A stretch of DNA of 64,000 nucleotides, taken from positions 7,500,001-7,564,000 of the forward strand of contig NC_079368.1 in assembly GCF_021018895.1 (NCBI RefSeq), written 5' to 3'. Every line of letters starts with the position of its first letter. Within the stretch, counting starts at the first letter, position 1. The translations under genes and the position numbers were made by a program. Positions 46,001 to 63,981 of the stretch are shown piece after piece. This stretch comes from Seriola aureovittata (Eukaryota > Chordata > Actinopteri > Carangiformes > Carangidae). The notes beneath the pieces are model-generated. The model did not search any database, had not been told where the DNA came from, and saw only the letters and a program-made list of their open reading frames with translations.

Positions 46001-49000
46001 AAGTGATTAAAAAAGATGAAAAAAGAAGTGGTGCAGAGGTGCGGCGTTCTCCGCTATGAATCAAATCACATTCGATGCATGTCGCTAAGTAGAGATGTTC
46101 ACAGCAGCAGACAGTGAGAGAATAATCCCCTCCTGCACTAACAATGAATTGAAGCCAGTAATAACACAAATGGCATCACCGTTTTAGTAATAGTGCTTAC
46201 CAAACTAAATTCACAATTACGTAATCTAATAAATATCCCTTCCATTATTAAGTAATCAATTCAATTTACATTGAATAATGAAGTCATCTACTTGGTGTTC
46301 CCAGTTAAATACTGAAGAAGCAGAGTGCGTCGCTTGTCTTCATGTGTGGCTCATCAGTCTTTGTGTGTCAGTGATTTAATATAATGAGGCAGCGTTTGAA
46401 TTCAGTCAGCGTAAATCAAATCACTCTTGTCATTTATAAATATTCATATCTGCGGGGTTAGGTGAAGCTAATTGTGACGAGGGGAAATGCTATTTAAACA
46501 AATAAGGACACTGTTTGAAACAGTTAAAATGCCTGTGTTAACAAGTGGGTGGATAATGACAGAAGTTATAAAAAATCCATTTTATCTCAAAGTATTAAAG
46601 TATTTTCCAGGAGTTAATTTCCTCCTCAGCTCTCCCCTCGGCTATTATTGCATTGGATTTTTTTTTTTTTTGCAGAGTCATTTTATGTTCAAGCTTTGCT
46701 TTGTTAGTCACTTCAATCCTCTGATGGCTGAAGACTGAAATCTGTACGAGAGAGACATGAAATGAGATGAGTCAAACCACATCTGCTCCCCGGCATTTCA
46801 CTTACATTTTCAATTCATTTTCTGCTGTACTATATACAAGAAACTGTTCAAAGGAGAGTGTGAGAGTGCACACACGCTCACACTGAAACCACTGCATTGT
46901 CCTTCATGATACAGGGAGTCCAACCTCACAGTCAACAGCCCATATCAATAACACAGCACCTGCAAGCAAATACCACCTCCATATCTTTCTGTGTGGTGGA
47001 TGTTTTGGTAAAAATCTGGATCTGGAGAGCTGCTGTGAGCACGTCGTATTTTCCTGGCAAAGGAATTGAAGCTAAAACAATCAGTTAAAATGATTGATGT
47101 GCCCCTGAGAAAGCTTTAATGTGCATGGTAAGCTACAATGCGCAATATAATGTATATTAGTGAATTTGAGGTGAAAAAACGGACGATTTATTATGCAGTG
47201 GATGAAGATGAGCAATGTGGGAACTACAAAGACAGAGCCCACTAAATGCTTATTTTGTATTTCTTGTTTCTGAGCATTCGGGTGACAAAGGAGGAAGATA
47301 ATTATGAGGTTAAGTAAGCCTGATGGAGCAGGAAGACAGCGGTGTGAAAACCGAAGCTAAAAAAGGTCACCAAAGTGTTGGCAATTTTTCCGCTCACATG
47401 AAATTACCCTTAAGGTGGGAGCGCCTCAGCAGCATTTCTGGGTCACTGCCTCCATCAAACCTGTTGTGGAGCTCTTTCATTCAAATGTAAAAAAAAAAAA
47501 AAATCAAATAAACTAGTTAGATAGATTAACAGGATTAGTGAGATTCAGACATTAATTCAGTGTGGCATTCCAGTCAGAAATGTGTGTAAAGTATTTAGAG
47601 CAGCCGGTGTGCAGTGCTAATGCTGGATAATGAAGGGATGAAGAAGCCGGTGGCATTAAGCACTGAGCTGTTTCTGTTTCCTCTGAGTACAGAGAAACCT
47701 CAGAGGTGAGGCTGTTGCATATTTTCACAGATGAGGGCAGTTTGCCTGCAGCTGGACAAAGATGGAAGTGAAAAGGAGGTAAAATCCACCCTAAGGTCAT
47801 TCTCTTTTCTTGTTAATGTGGACAGGGAAATCCTACTTAATAAAGGAATTGTTCAACATGTTGGAAAATACATTTGATCATCTCTTCTGCAGAGACTTAG
47901 ATGGGAAGATTGATACCACTCTCATATCTTTACGCTAAGTATGAAGCTACAGCTGGGACGCAGATAGCTGAGTTAAGCATAAATACTGGAAATGGGGGAA
48001 CCAGTTAGCTTGGCTCTGTCTGAAAGTAGGAAATAGAAAAAATAGAAGAAAAAGTTTCTCAACCTGTTCAAAAACCAAGGTGTAAAAATGCCAAGATGTA
48101 GTTTTGCAAGCCAAAAGATTGCAAACATTTTTACAGTTTTGTGTGTGTGCAAAGCTAAGCAAGCTATTTCCTCCTGTTTCCAGTCTTTATGCTAAGCTAA
48201 ACCAACCGTCTGCTGGCTGTAGCTTCAGATTAAGCATCCAGACATGAGAGTGGTATCAATATTCTCATCTAAGAAAGCGAACAAGTGTAGCCTACTCCCC
48301 GAAACCTTTACACAAACAACCCCTGAACCTTCCCCTCCCAACAGAACCACATGACAGTACAACACACTACAGCCTGAGCTCAGCTGCTTCCTGTAAAAAC
48401 ACTAAATGGAAAAGTAACTGTGCTCCCGGGGAATTATCACACAGTTGCTTTTATAAAAGTGTTAAACCAGACAAACCAGAAATCGAGTGTGTGTGAGGTG
48501 AATTTCCTTTTCACATGCAGCAGCAGGCTGGCCGGGTCTCGTCTCTCTCTAGCTTTGACAGGTGTTTGTTCATGAACACGGCGGCAGGCGAAGCTGTCAG
48601 AGCACACAGCATCCACTGTATTAATATTCTGTTTTAGGGTGGATTTCTGTTTTAATGATTCATGTCGCTCCTGCTGTCTCAGTCGGTGCCAGACTCTGTC
48701 TCTCTCTCTACAGGTTTGTGAAGCCTACAATATGACTAAGTAAAAAAAAAAAAAAAGAAAAGAAAAAGAAGGCCCCTCAGCTCTAGGAATTTAGAAATCG
48801 TATGTATCTGCACATTTTCAGAGATGCTGTCAGAGTCAGTTAATTCCTGCGTCTTTCCTCTTCCGAGCTGAGCTAAACGTCCACGAGCACAACAAAGCCC
48901 TGCAAGTGCAGCTCGACAGTGAAGGGTCTGATCCTGCCAGATCCCTGTGAATATGTCTTCGCCTCTCCTCAGATTGTGCGTGTTGATACCTCTGACTGAC

Positions 49001-52000
49001 TCATAATGGACCTGCCTCATCTCACCGTGTTTGCATTGTCTCCTTGTCAATCCTGAGATTATTTTCATCTCCAGAAAATGAACACATTATGTGCAGCGTC
49101 TAACCAGCTGTAGAATAAGCAATTACACGAGCGAGAATTATGATAGCCTGTTTCTATTCATGAATAGGATTACCAAGCAATACCTAGGCGCACAAAAAAC
49201 CTATTTGTGCACAAGCTAATTCTCTCATCATCATTTGCACATCAAAAGCAATTCCATCTTTTCATCAAGACGATACAATTGTATTTTAAAAAAAATACCC
49301 TCCCAGCTTTTCTTCAGCAAACAGATGGACAAATTTGCGGCTGTGCCACTTTTCAAGAGAGAAAGGCCAATGGCAACGCGCATCCACTTAAAAAAGATAG
49401 ATGATTGACAGCTGTGGTTACCATGGTGTTCCCGTCAGGTCAGCCCGTGGCCAGCTCTGCCCTAGTTCAATGTCAGCTACAAAGATGGAAATCTCTACAG
49501 CTCGACATGCAGCAGAGCCCTGTTCTCAGTTGTGCGTAGCTGCAGATTTATTACAGACTGGATGTCTGGACAGAAGGGCTTACCAGGCCTGGGATTTCCG
49601 TCTGGACATGCTCTGCCTCAGCCACTTTGAGTGCGGGGTTAGGTGGTAGATCAGCTGTCTGCAAATCTTATCAGAAGACTTTATGGTGTCTGCATCCTGT
49701 GGTAGGAAGCAGACAAAAAAGAGACAGGAAAGAGACAAACTGTTGTGAAGTTTCATATGAACAAAATAAAAAAAAAGGTTTGTTATAATTCGAGATACCT
49801 TCAGCTGCTCCTGAACAAAACACAATTTTGCTGCCTTGCTGGAGGAAGAAAATCTAATCACATACAGCATGCATCGAGGGGGAAAACACAGGAAGTACAC
49901 AGGAGAGGTGAGATTTGACACAGCCACTGGCAAACACTGGTAATTTCAGCTCATTAACCATGTCGTGGCTTACATCCAAATAATTCAATATTCACTGTAG
50001 AAGGTCGAGACATACGGAGTTATGAATTCATGTCTGTGCACAAAACAACCATTTTTATTCAGCGTGTTCGTTCAGTTGATTCCTTCAAGGTTATCACTTT
50101 GCAGATATTCACAGGTTGTTCAGGTTTATGAGTTTTCAGGTATGAGATTGAGAACAATTCAACAAACTGGGATCTGGGATTCATACTGAACAGCTCGTCC
50201 TATTTCTAGCTCCTCAAAAGTAACATGTGTCTGCAGAATTCCCTTCAACCGTCTGTCAAATGAAAGTAGATAATATCCTCAGATTGGATTTGCATTGATC
50301 TGGATAACTTAACAAAAAGGAAACCATCAGGGGAATATGTTTAAGAGAATGCTTTCTTTTGCAGAATACTAACATCAAGCTTTGATTTTTTTTTTTTTTC
50401 CTGGATACGCTGTGAGTGTTATGGGAAGGAGAACGCAGTAAAAGCTGACCTTCTTAGGACACTGCATCTCTCGAGCCAGGCTGAGCAGCAGCTCGTGTGA
50501 GATGGGGTCCACCAGGTTGAGGAAGGCAGCGTTTTTGTACAAGATGTCGTTGAGGGAGGTGCCTTCCAAACCCAGATCCTACCAAAACAGAAAAAGAAAC
50601 ATGAGAAAATCAAAATCACAGCAAGATGAAATTGTAAAAAAAAAAAAAAAATCAGGCACTTTCAAGGCAATTACAATTAAAGTGTCTTTGGAGCTGAGGA
50701 GAATAAAATGCATTAGTGATGGAGATGGAGCCTTTGCTATGTCAAGGGCAATGTGACTTGAAATGGAAAGATAAAAGAAATGTTTTGTTTTAAATATTCA
50801 TTAACAGAGACAGAAGCTTTTTCATCTACAGCAGGAGAGTGAAATCTAGAGGGAGACACATAAATTATCACACCTCCATGGCGCCGAGCCACAGTGCATA
50901 TCCCGACATGCCACAGCACGTACTGTTTGCATAAACAAAACCACTTTAAGAACTATGCTTGCTCTGCTCTCCTTGATCATTCAAAACGCTCCTTGGAAGA
51001 ATGTAAAACCCTTCCCTGCATGCTGTTTACAATCTGTATGCAACTTTCTAAACACGTTTAAGGTATTTCTCTTACTTCATCATTCTTTTCACCGCAAAAA
51101 AATATGTCAGTGGCACCTGAAAATGATTTTGAATACATTTGAACAGGATATGAATACATTTCTAAAGAGGTCAAAGCTGACAGCTGTCAAGTAAGCTTAC
51201 TCATAAATATGACAAATCCAGAAGCATCTGCAGTAAAAACAAATCAAAGCGACTAAAACGAGCAGATTTCCGATGACCTTTTGAGTGTGATGAGACAAGC
51301 AACAGTCAGCAGTGCAGCTGCGTGTTCTGAACTGTACAATCTGCCTTCATCAACATGTCCATCCTCAAGGTGCTAAGGAGGCAGACTACGACGACGAGCA
51401 CTTGTGCAGTCCATGCAACTTTAATGAGAGAGGCAAGCCTTTGAGACATACAGCGTCGACACACCTGAGCACACGCACTTTTTTTTCTCTCACGAGCACA
51501 ATCGGCATTGATTATAACAGACAGTTTGAGTGGGAGGTTGGCAGCTCAACATTATTAGCTCCCCTTTTAACAAGGGCAACAGTAAACACAGACTGAACCC
51601 AAGGCGGGAGAGAAGCTGCTTCTGCCCTTCTGAGAAACAAGGTATAAAAATATCTCCCCATCTGAGTTTAGACACGATCAATTGTCATGTGCAAGCGCAG
51701 CATGAAGCCACGAATCCTTCCCGTATCCGCAGCAGAGCTCAGATCTTTTTCATATCTGGAGCAGAGCTCACTGTTACACACCAATTAACTCTACCACAAA
51801 CTCCTTTTAAATCCAGAGAACAGGAATCTCTCAGAAATCTCTCTCTGCCTGGTTGCGACGCTGCGAGTAAAGATAAAGTAAGGCTTATTTAATAAAAGTG
51901 GAGCTCATTTAGAGGAAGCGAGCCCATGTCCCCTGTGATGTGGCTGTCATGGAGCCTTGGCTGGCTAGTTTATCTCATCGGCTTGATTAAGGATGTTCCA

Positions 52001-53593
52001 CTCTCTCCCGTGTCAAGGCTTCAGAGTAATTAATGCTAGATTGGCCGACAGCTAAAAGACAGAGGAAGGCCTGAGGGAAAGCAAACAAATGAGATCACAG
52101 AGGCTGCTGTCACATATTCAATGCACCTACATATTCTTTTACACCTTTCAATGCTACATATCCCACAGCAGGTGAGACTTTGAAAACAAGCCGCTTCACT
52201 CAGTATAGTGGAGCTGGATATACTCTAGGTCACGACTACATCTATTTATAACTATTATCTTGGTCAAGTGAAAATTGCATCAAACATACTGCAACAAATG
52301 TCAGTTGTTTTTTTTTTTAAAGAAAACAATAAAAACTGATGTTTTTGTGCATTTTTGATCTGATCCGGTGGGTTTTAAAGATTTTCATCAGCCAAAGAAG
52401 CTAAAAAAATATCTAATCTCAGGGGAAAAACAAGTAATCTTCTATGAGAATCACATGGAGCACAACAAAGTATGAACGAGCCGCTGGTAAGATTTTCATT
52501 TCTGTGACCTTTTTCCTCTGACTAAGAGTTAATAAAACCTTTTGGAGAAGAATAATATTTTGTATTGTGGAACACAGGACTCCAGGGCTTACATTGTTGC
52601 TGCTGGAGCACAGGCCATTACACACACAGAGAGAGACATTAGGAGTGGAGAGGGATGGAGGGGGCAGGTCGCTCTAATGGGAGTATTAGAACAGCCTAAG
52701 GAGGAGAGGTGAGACTCTGGCCACAGTGCGGGAAACAAAGACAGATGCAGAGGGGATGGTGGAGTGCGTTTTGTTCGTGGTAATACCCAGATCACATCTG
52801 AGGACAATGAAATTTGGGTTGAAGCGATGACACACGGCACGCAGTTTGACCATTTCCTTATTTAGACTGCAGGTTATCCCTTCAAATCAAACGTCAACAT
52901 GCTGCATGTCAGACCCACAGCCAGAGAGAACACTGTTGAGTCACATGCTGCGTCTGCCACTGAAACAATGTGTCACAGGTACACTGCTCTGCCAGTGGCC
53001 TACTTTCTACAAAAACAAATGCTTCTGGAGGAAGTGGCCGAGGGGAGAGGTGGTCTGGGCTGGGGGTGGGGGTCAGAGGTCAGAGGGCAGGGGTTGATGG
53101 AGGCACCTGTGGACACATCAAACTGCATTCACGCACATGAGGAGCACCTGCCTGCTCTCCATCTGTTGCTTGGCGAGTAATGTGGGGGATGCGTGGCTGC
53201 ATCAGCATCAGAGCAGGCTCACAGCTGTGGCGCACGTAGTGTATGTAAACGGGTCTGACTTTACCGGGTGCTGTGTGCAGCTGTGTGCAGCTGTGTGCAG
53301 GTTCTGCTTACCTTCCTCAGTAATTTGAGCACGTCGGTTGCCTGCTCTATCCTGCGGTCACGGAGCAGCTTCTGTATCTCTTTGATCCACGCCACTCGCC
53401 TCATGTACGGGCTGTGGTTGGTCCTCCGCAGCATCCCAGGCAGTTTGTCTGATTTCAGCATCAGTGCAAACAGAAAGTCCCCGCCGCCCCGACTGCCCCT
53501 GTCGCTCTCTCCGGTGCCATCCAGAAGCTTGCGTCGCTTTTTGGAGAAATTCTCATTGTCCAGGCTGCTCTGCCTGCTCAGTCTGGAACCCAT
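43005..53593 (-). CDS. lrrc75b: Leucine-rich repeat-containing protein 75B
   Basis: Four minus-strand exons, 53593-53312, 50578-50450, 49696-49584 and 43611-43005, join to 1131 nt, 376 aa. The order of conserved blocks matches LRRC75B: an N-terminal basic region beginning MGSRLSR, VAWIKEIQKLLRDRRIEQA, DLGLEGTSLNDILYKNAAFL, NLVDPISHELL, CPKKD, SSDKICRQLIYHLTPHSK, VDLSGIPLST, then leucine-rich units at about 215-285 (LSTLALNGNRLT, LAWIDLGNNVDIF) and LPTIYE. Human LRRC75A differs at these sites. The tail is longer than in human (315 aa), with an acidic run at 333-348, and ends YCER, like the human CAR end. Molecular function is not established; mammalian work links LRRC75B to myogenic differentiation. 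The last intron (5972 nt) holds a fold-back element. The exon 2 donor is a weak GTCAGC. The gene lies between two GGT genes, as LRRC75B lies beside GGT1 on human 22q11. Confidence 0.95.
47841..48310. mobile_element. Fold-back element (family B), full copy
   Basis: The left arm (AGATGGGAAGATTGATACCA, CTCTCAT, GAAGCTACAGC, GCATAAATACTGGAAA) recurs as an inverted copy in the right arm (TTTCCAGTCTTTATGC, GCTGTAGCTTC, ATGAGAGTGGTATCAAT, TTCTCATCT). The element is therefore a long imperfect palindrome with TAAAGG/CCTTTA ends. It matches a common teleost fold-back MITE pattern. It is non-coding and lies in the last lrrc75b intron. Confidence 0.75.
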
Positions 53594-56500
53594 GGTTTGA
53601 TTTTTTCTAGACGCAGGCGACGTTCGTGTTGCAGCTCAGACAATATTACTAGAAGGAAAACCCCATGATCAGATCCCAGATTTTCAGCCAGCGGATGCTC
53701 CTCAGTGGAAGGTAGAAAACAGCGCCGTGCTGTCTGGCGCTGCGTTACCGCCTGGCTGTCAAGCAGACTGATCCGGTGCGGAACAACACAATATCCCAAG
53801 ACAGTCTAATTTATCACCATTCTCTCATGCACCGGTCACACACTGCTATTTTGACTTTCTCACCCACCGCGGCAAATACGTGCGCCTGGCTCGGATGATG
53901 AAGATGCTCCGGCTGCTTCATCCTCCGACCGTCTCTGCTTTACGCTGCTGTTTAGGTTCGTGCAACGTGGAGCGTCCGACCAATCCCAGCATCTGGTGCC
54001 CGCTGCGCGTCTCTCCTCCAAGGCTTGCCCCCCTCCCTCCCTCTGTGTAGCTACAAGGGAGAATAAAAGAGCCAAGGATGTCAATGTTGTTTTTAATATT
54101 TTAGGCAACTGTGCTGCAAGAAGTCTTCTAAATAATTAGAGAATTTAAAGAAACTCAAATTTCAGTCTGTTTTTTATTTAGTTTTTCTTTTTTTCTCCAG
54201 TTGCCTACGTGCTTTGCCATTGGCCCTGAATAAATATGAATTTCTCTGCTGGCAATCTTGCTGTCAGACAGCCATTGCACGAGCTGTCAGATCCTGTTTG
54301 CATCTGTCATAACTCCACTAAACCACTGTCATCCTTTGAAGAACAACCATGTCCCAGTGCACCTTTCTGTCATGTGGATCAGTATCTTGCTCAGAGACCC
54401 ACAGGGCGGACTGAAAGGGGACTCATGGGTGCATTCAGTTCTCAGTTAAGACATTTCACAGCCCCCAACACCTGCACTACAGGAGATTAAATTACCGCAA
54501 ACATAAATGTAGCTTTTGCAGATTGCCTTGGATCCAATCTTATCAAATGGTGGCTTGTGATGCAGTGTGGATCTATTTGTAGACCCATCATGAGAGAGGC
54601 CAGGATCCGCCTGGTGGCTCCTCGGTGGCAGCCGGTGGCTCTGTGGTCTCCTGGTTTGTTTTCAGGTCAAGTCTGTTACTTTTTACTAGTGGCATCGGGA
54701 CAATGTGCTTAATCCTCTGTGTTATCATCACAAGAGTGAAGTAACTAGTGTTATGTAAACATAATCCCCCGTTTTATTATTTCTAAGAGTGGAATTGTGT
54801 TATGTAAAGATAATAGCGTAAACACTGGTTTTAAAATAATTGAGCAAACATAGGCTTAGTAACATGGAGGTCACATATATATGTACATGAAAATATATTA
54901 ATGTTTACTCCATTTATTCACTATCAAAACTAACAAGTTTGTAAATAAAATTATGAAAACAACAGAATTTTATTTTTATTTTTTAAGTAGCCTATATATT
55001 ACTAAACCCAACTTTGCTCAGTTATGTTTAAAGCTAACTTGTATGCATGAAAAATGTATAAAAAATGACCAGACCTATGTTAGCCTATATATTTTGTTGA
55101 GTTGTGAACTTACATTATCTCAAATGTTTCCAGCAATTTTCAAACCCAGAGAAATCTCATTTTAATCAAGGTAACGGTCGGTTTCATTTAGTCGCCTGTC
55201 AATGACGACATATCCTCTCTGCGCATGCGTTAGCTTGTGGCTGTTTGCCAGAAGTGGTCAAAATTGACTCTTTACGCAGTTTTCTTGCCACGTGTTTACA
55301 ACATACTTTACAGATCTTGGTTGTTTTTAATTATACATTTTGACCAGAGGATATTCATCAGATGTCTGAAAGTTATCAGAGAAACAAACTGAGCAAATGT
55401 TCAGCTCACAGCCTCTCTGGGACAATTTAAACGTAAAACTGCATCATTTAGTGTTTTTACAGGTTTTAGTCACCTGGTCTGTTTGTTTTGGAGACGATGA
55501 GGAGACTTTGGCTCCTGGTAAAAAGCTCCTGAACGACCGATTGACAGAAATGACAAGAATAGTGACAACAATAGTGACAAGAGCCCCCGTGATCCCACGC
55601 TACTTCATGATGTCAACAAATGTGGTCTTTTGTTATTGTTTTGATTGAGAGACCCTTAGTGGCAGAAAATTACATACTGTGTGTTTATGAAATTATGTTT
55701 ACATACCACAATTGCAATAAAAAACATGGAGGATTAGTGAATAGTTTATATATATTTTTTTGATCCCTTTTATTTCAAAATGGGCAAAATCATAACCCTC
55801 TTGGTGGAAGTTATTACATAAAATGGATGAACAAGTAAAAAGTGGAACATGGCAGCTCAACCACCATCCTAAGACAGACCCATGGCTGCTGACCTGTCCT
55901 GAAGACAAACAAGGAAATTTGGCCCTGTCCTAGTTGACAGTGTGTCTTTACCTGCCAATAGAGAGCCACAGGCTGCCACTGAGGTGCCACTACCTGCCTG
56001 TGCCACTAGGAGGATCCCGGCCTTACTGCCCATCACTGTGGCTTTAGGGACTTTGATCCTGATTTGACCTTGTTTTCTGGTATGATTCAGCCTTGTTGAG
56101 TGGAGCAGGAGGGTTGATCTCTAATAAACATTCCCCCTGGCTGCACTACACTCTCCCCGGACTCAGCCTGCTGCATGTTTTCCTTGAGGTTGTAATTATG
56201 ACTGACTTGTGCCCTTAATTTAATGTATCATCACCATGCTACTCATTTGTTTTGTCAGAGCTTTGTCTCTCCAAGCAATGCTGATGAAACTCATTTATTC
56301 ATCATGTGCTAAACATAACTGTCCCTCCTGCTCTTGCATTTTTAGATTTTGAAATGTATATAAAGTGACATTTCTTCAGATAAGGGAGAAAACAAATAAA
56401 CAAAGGGTCGGGATCCCGTGAGTGTTCACAATGTTTGGACGGGTCTGAGGAGTTGTGAAATGATTAAGGTGGCAGCCAATTTTCACAGATGAAGTTCAGT

Positions 56501-56929
56501 TTACTCGTCACGAAATGCGCCGGTCAGCTTCTAAAAACAGCTGTGTAATGTCTAACCCTGATGTCATCTCAGCCTGAGACTTACCGCTTTTAACAGAAAG
56601 CTGGCGCTGTGGGATTTTAAAGACATGGTCATTTAGGACCAGAGGGGGACTAATTACTAATAGCATTATGGGAGTTGTATGAACCAGGCTTTTAGGACCG
56701 ATAGTAGAAAACAAAAGTCAAAAAATCTAAGCTGGTCTCAGTTCATTATTTTGTTTCTTCCTAACTTTGGAGTATCTCATGAACACAACAGATAAACAGG
56801 AAAATACTTTTATGCTGCACAAAATGCACAAATGTAATTTTTTAATTACGCAATAATTTGACCTCTTTGAATCTTACACTACATTAAAAAAGTTTAAAGC
56901 ATTTTCTTTATTTACAATGATAACACACA
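53594..56929. other. lrrc75b 5' region and spacer
   Basis: The first 500 bp above the lrrc75b start codon are CpG-richer (for example near 53866-54010) and should include its 5'UTR and promoter. I see no clear TATA box. Beyond 54100 the DNA is AT-rich with no recognisable coding exon on either strand. Confidence 0.45.
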
Positions 56930-57318
56930 TTAAAGGAGCTATACGTTTTGCTATCGCTGCATACCCCGTGTTACCATTAACAGCTGTTTATTTACCAGAA
57001 GAAATGATGCGAGTTCACCATGAAACTTTATTCCTCTACTCAACAAGAGCTGTCTCCAATGGTGGAAAACAACGGCAATGTCTCAATTCTTGTCTCGTTA
57101 CGTCTTTTCTTCTACTGAAGTTAGGATGCTAACCAGCTAGCCCCGTCTCGTCTCGTCTCTTTCTGATAGCGACTCACTGTAGCCTCCAGTCTGCCCTGAA
57201 GACGTAGCATTGCTGAGAGGGCAAATTATAACCTCTGGTCAAACGACAATGGCCACCACCCGCTCCTGGCAAGAAACCACATTCAGCGGCAGAGAAAAAA
57301 ATGCTAATAGCTCCTTTA
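56930..57318 (+). mobile_element. MITE, family A copy 2
   Basis: It begins TTAAAGGAGCTA and ends TAGCTCCTTTA, a clean inverted pair. The interior aligns with the element in the last cabp1 intron (13532-13964): GAAGTTAGGATGCTAACC, CGACTCACTGTAGCCTCCAG, GAGAGGGCAAATTATAACCT. It is 389 bp long with no open transposase frame. Confidence 0.8.
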
Positions 57319-59160
57319 TCCTGTAAATGTGCCAATGTTAGCTAGCTAATATTCTACTGTAGTCCTTTGGCAAGATATTCTTAAACCAAGCATTGTATTA
57401 ATATAATAGGGCAGGAAGATATGACTGATATGACAACAATGGAAACAAATTCAACCTTCTAATGACGGCACACAAACATGCTGGGTGACACAAAGTAGCA
57501 TAACATTAATGCAACTGGCGTGCTCCTATAGGGGTCGCGTCTGCTGAGGGACCTCTGTTGCACGTCTTGATTGTTGACTATCAAATAAAGGCACATAAGC
57601 ATCAAAAATACTTAAAAAACATTACTGCATGAATTATAGCGTTATAAGCATGTACAACCACACAAGCAAATAAGTTTGGGAACCTCTGGGATAGAGGACG
57701 TGTGTGAGCTGTTCTTGCTTTCCACAGTATACAAGCCTCTAAATACATATTTTTCCATCACTGCTTAGAAAGAAGCTGAATTTCCAGCTTATAATTGCAG
57801 CAAACACGACCCGGTGTCTGTCTGTGGAGTCCCTATCATTAAAGGACTGCAGTCACACATAAAAACACATGACATCACCTCCTTTTCTATTGTGGCCATC
57901 GCTCTGCTGTGTTTCTGCAGGCTGCGTTTCTGTCCCTTAGGAACAACAGCAGTGTGTGATTTGATTTGCTACTGACTATATAAGTATAGACAAGCCATCC
58001 CCTCTGTTGTGCAAAAACAATCGGAGCGAAACCTGGACGGGTAGGAGTGTATCCCTCCCAGCAAAGTCAAAATGAAACCTATAAGCCTCTTGCTCAGGGA
58101 TGAAAATATAACCGATTTCCAGCTGATATTTCATAAAAGCAACCCCCCTCATCCAGTGACTGATGCACACACAAAAGCTGAAGGAAGGCTTTTGTGATCT
58201 GCGACAAACAGATATGTAATTGTCCTCTTCCGCTATAAATCATCTCTGTCCATTAAATAAACTCCAATCCTTAGGGTTGCTCTGAACCTGGGAGATCCAG
58301 AACAGGATAGTAGTGATTAGATTTAGACACAATCACAGCCACAGCAGTAGCAGCAGCAGCCCACAGGCTCCTTTGACAGTGCTTTATCAGTGTGGCCCAG
58401 CAACAGGAGTGCACGCTGGATTAGCTGAGGTACCACAGAGGGGTAGTTTGCTGTTGAGAAGCTCCTGTCACAGACGTTGCCAGCTTGGACCTGTGTCGTT
58501 GGGATGAAGGCTCAGGCATCTCAATCAGTCTGAGGATGCCTGCAAGCCAAATAGAGTGTGACACAGCTACTGAGCATGGCAACGCTGCTGGCTGAGCCAA
58601 TCACACGGATCCCCGAGTTGGGGCTGAATGCCGCCTGCATCTGTAAACAGATCACTCTCACCTTCACTTTGGCAAGCCTGCCAGATTGATATCAGAGTGA
58701 AATGGAAGGTTATAGAAGACTAGAAAGACACACTCAAGAGCTTCACCCCAATGTGAGGAAAAGGGGGGCATCCATCATTTGAAAAGTGCTGTCTACTCTT
58801 TAAAAAATGATCCATTAGACCACAACAAAATCAGTTTTTTGTGAAGAATTGAAAGTGCAGTTTGCTGTCAGAGTTTAAAACCTCATTGCTTTATTGCTAA
58901 TATGGAGCTCAAACACACAGTCGCTACAGAAGAAAGCTTTCATGACCTTGACCTCCCACTTCCGTCTTCCTCTACGTCCCTGTCTGTCTCCATGCATCTG
59001 TTTTTTTGCCTGTAACTTTCAAAAACGTACACATGCTTATTATCCACAAGGCTTTGCTCAGCAACATTACAATGACACCTGAAAACCAAAGATGACACAT
59101 GATGTTCCATCATCAGCATGGCACACACTGAGAGTTAGCTGAATGGACAGCTCCCTTCTT
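57319..59160. other. Spacer upstream of ggt1
   Basis: No gene is recognised. Short open frames have no family resemblance. The DNA has ordinary composition and should include the ggt1 promoter near its right end, but I see no TATA box. Confidence 0.45.
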
Positions 59161-59213
59161 CTGTCTTCTTTTTGTCCTGTATTTGACATCTATCTGTGCA
59201 AGAACAACTCAAG
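59161..59213 (+). other. ggt1: Possible non-coding first exon of ggt1 (end)
   Basis: A strong donor, CTCAAG|GTGAGTG, ends at 59213. A matching acceptor, TTTTCCCCGGGCAG, lies at 59392-59405, four bases before the ggt1 start codon context. Together they predict a 192-nt 5'UTR intron. Mammalian GGT1 also has non-coding 5' exons. The exon's left edge is unknown. Confidence 0.4.
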
Positions 59214-59409
59214 GTGAGTGAACTTTCTGCTCTCCAAAAAACAAAAACAAAATGTGCTTTTTTTCTCCCTCCCACGTTGTTATTCATGTAAAGGTTCTGC
59301 TACCACGATGAAAATGATGGGTGATGTCTGGAGGAGAGGACACTTGTTTCTGAGCTGAGCTGGATCCTGTCTTGACTGTGAGGTGTGTTGATTTTCCCCG
59401 GGCAGGAAA

Positions 59410-63981
<4,572 letters not shown>

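Noticed and set aside
53271..53301. Regularly repeated 10-mers as a possible CRISPR-like array
   Set aside because: Three direct copies without spacers in a vertebrate genome: a minisatellite.
53268..53600. 110-codon plus-strand open frame
   Set aside because: Exact antisense of lrrc75b exon 1, whose frame is conserved.
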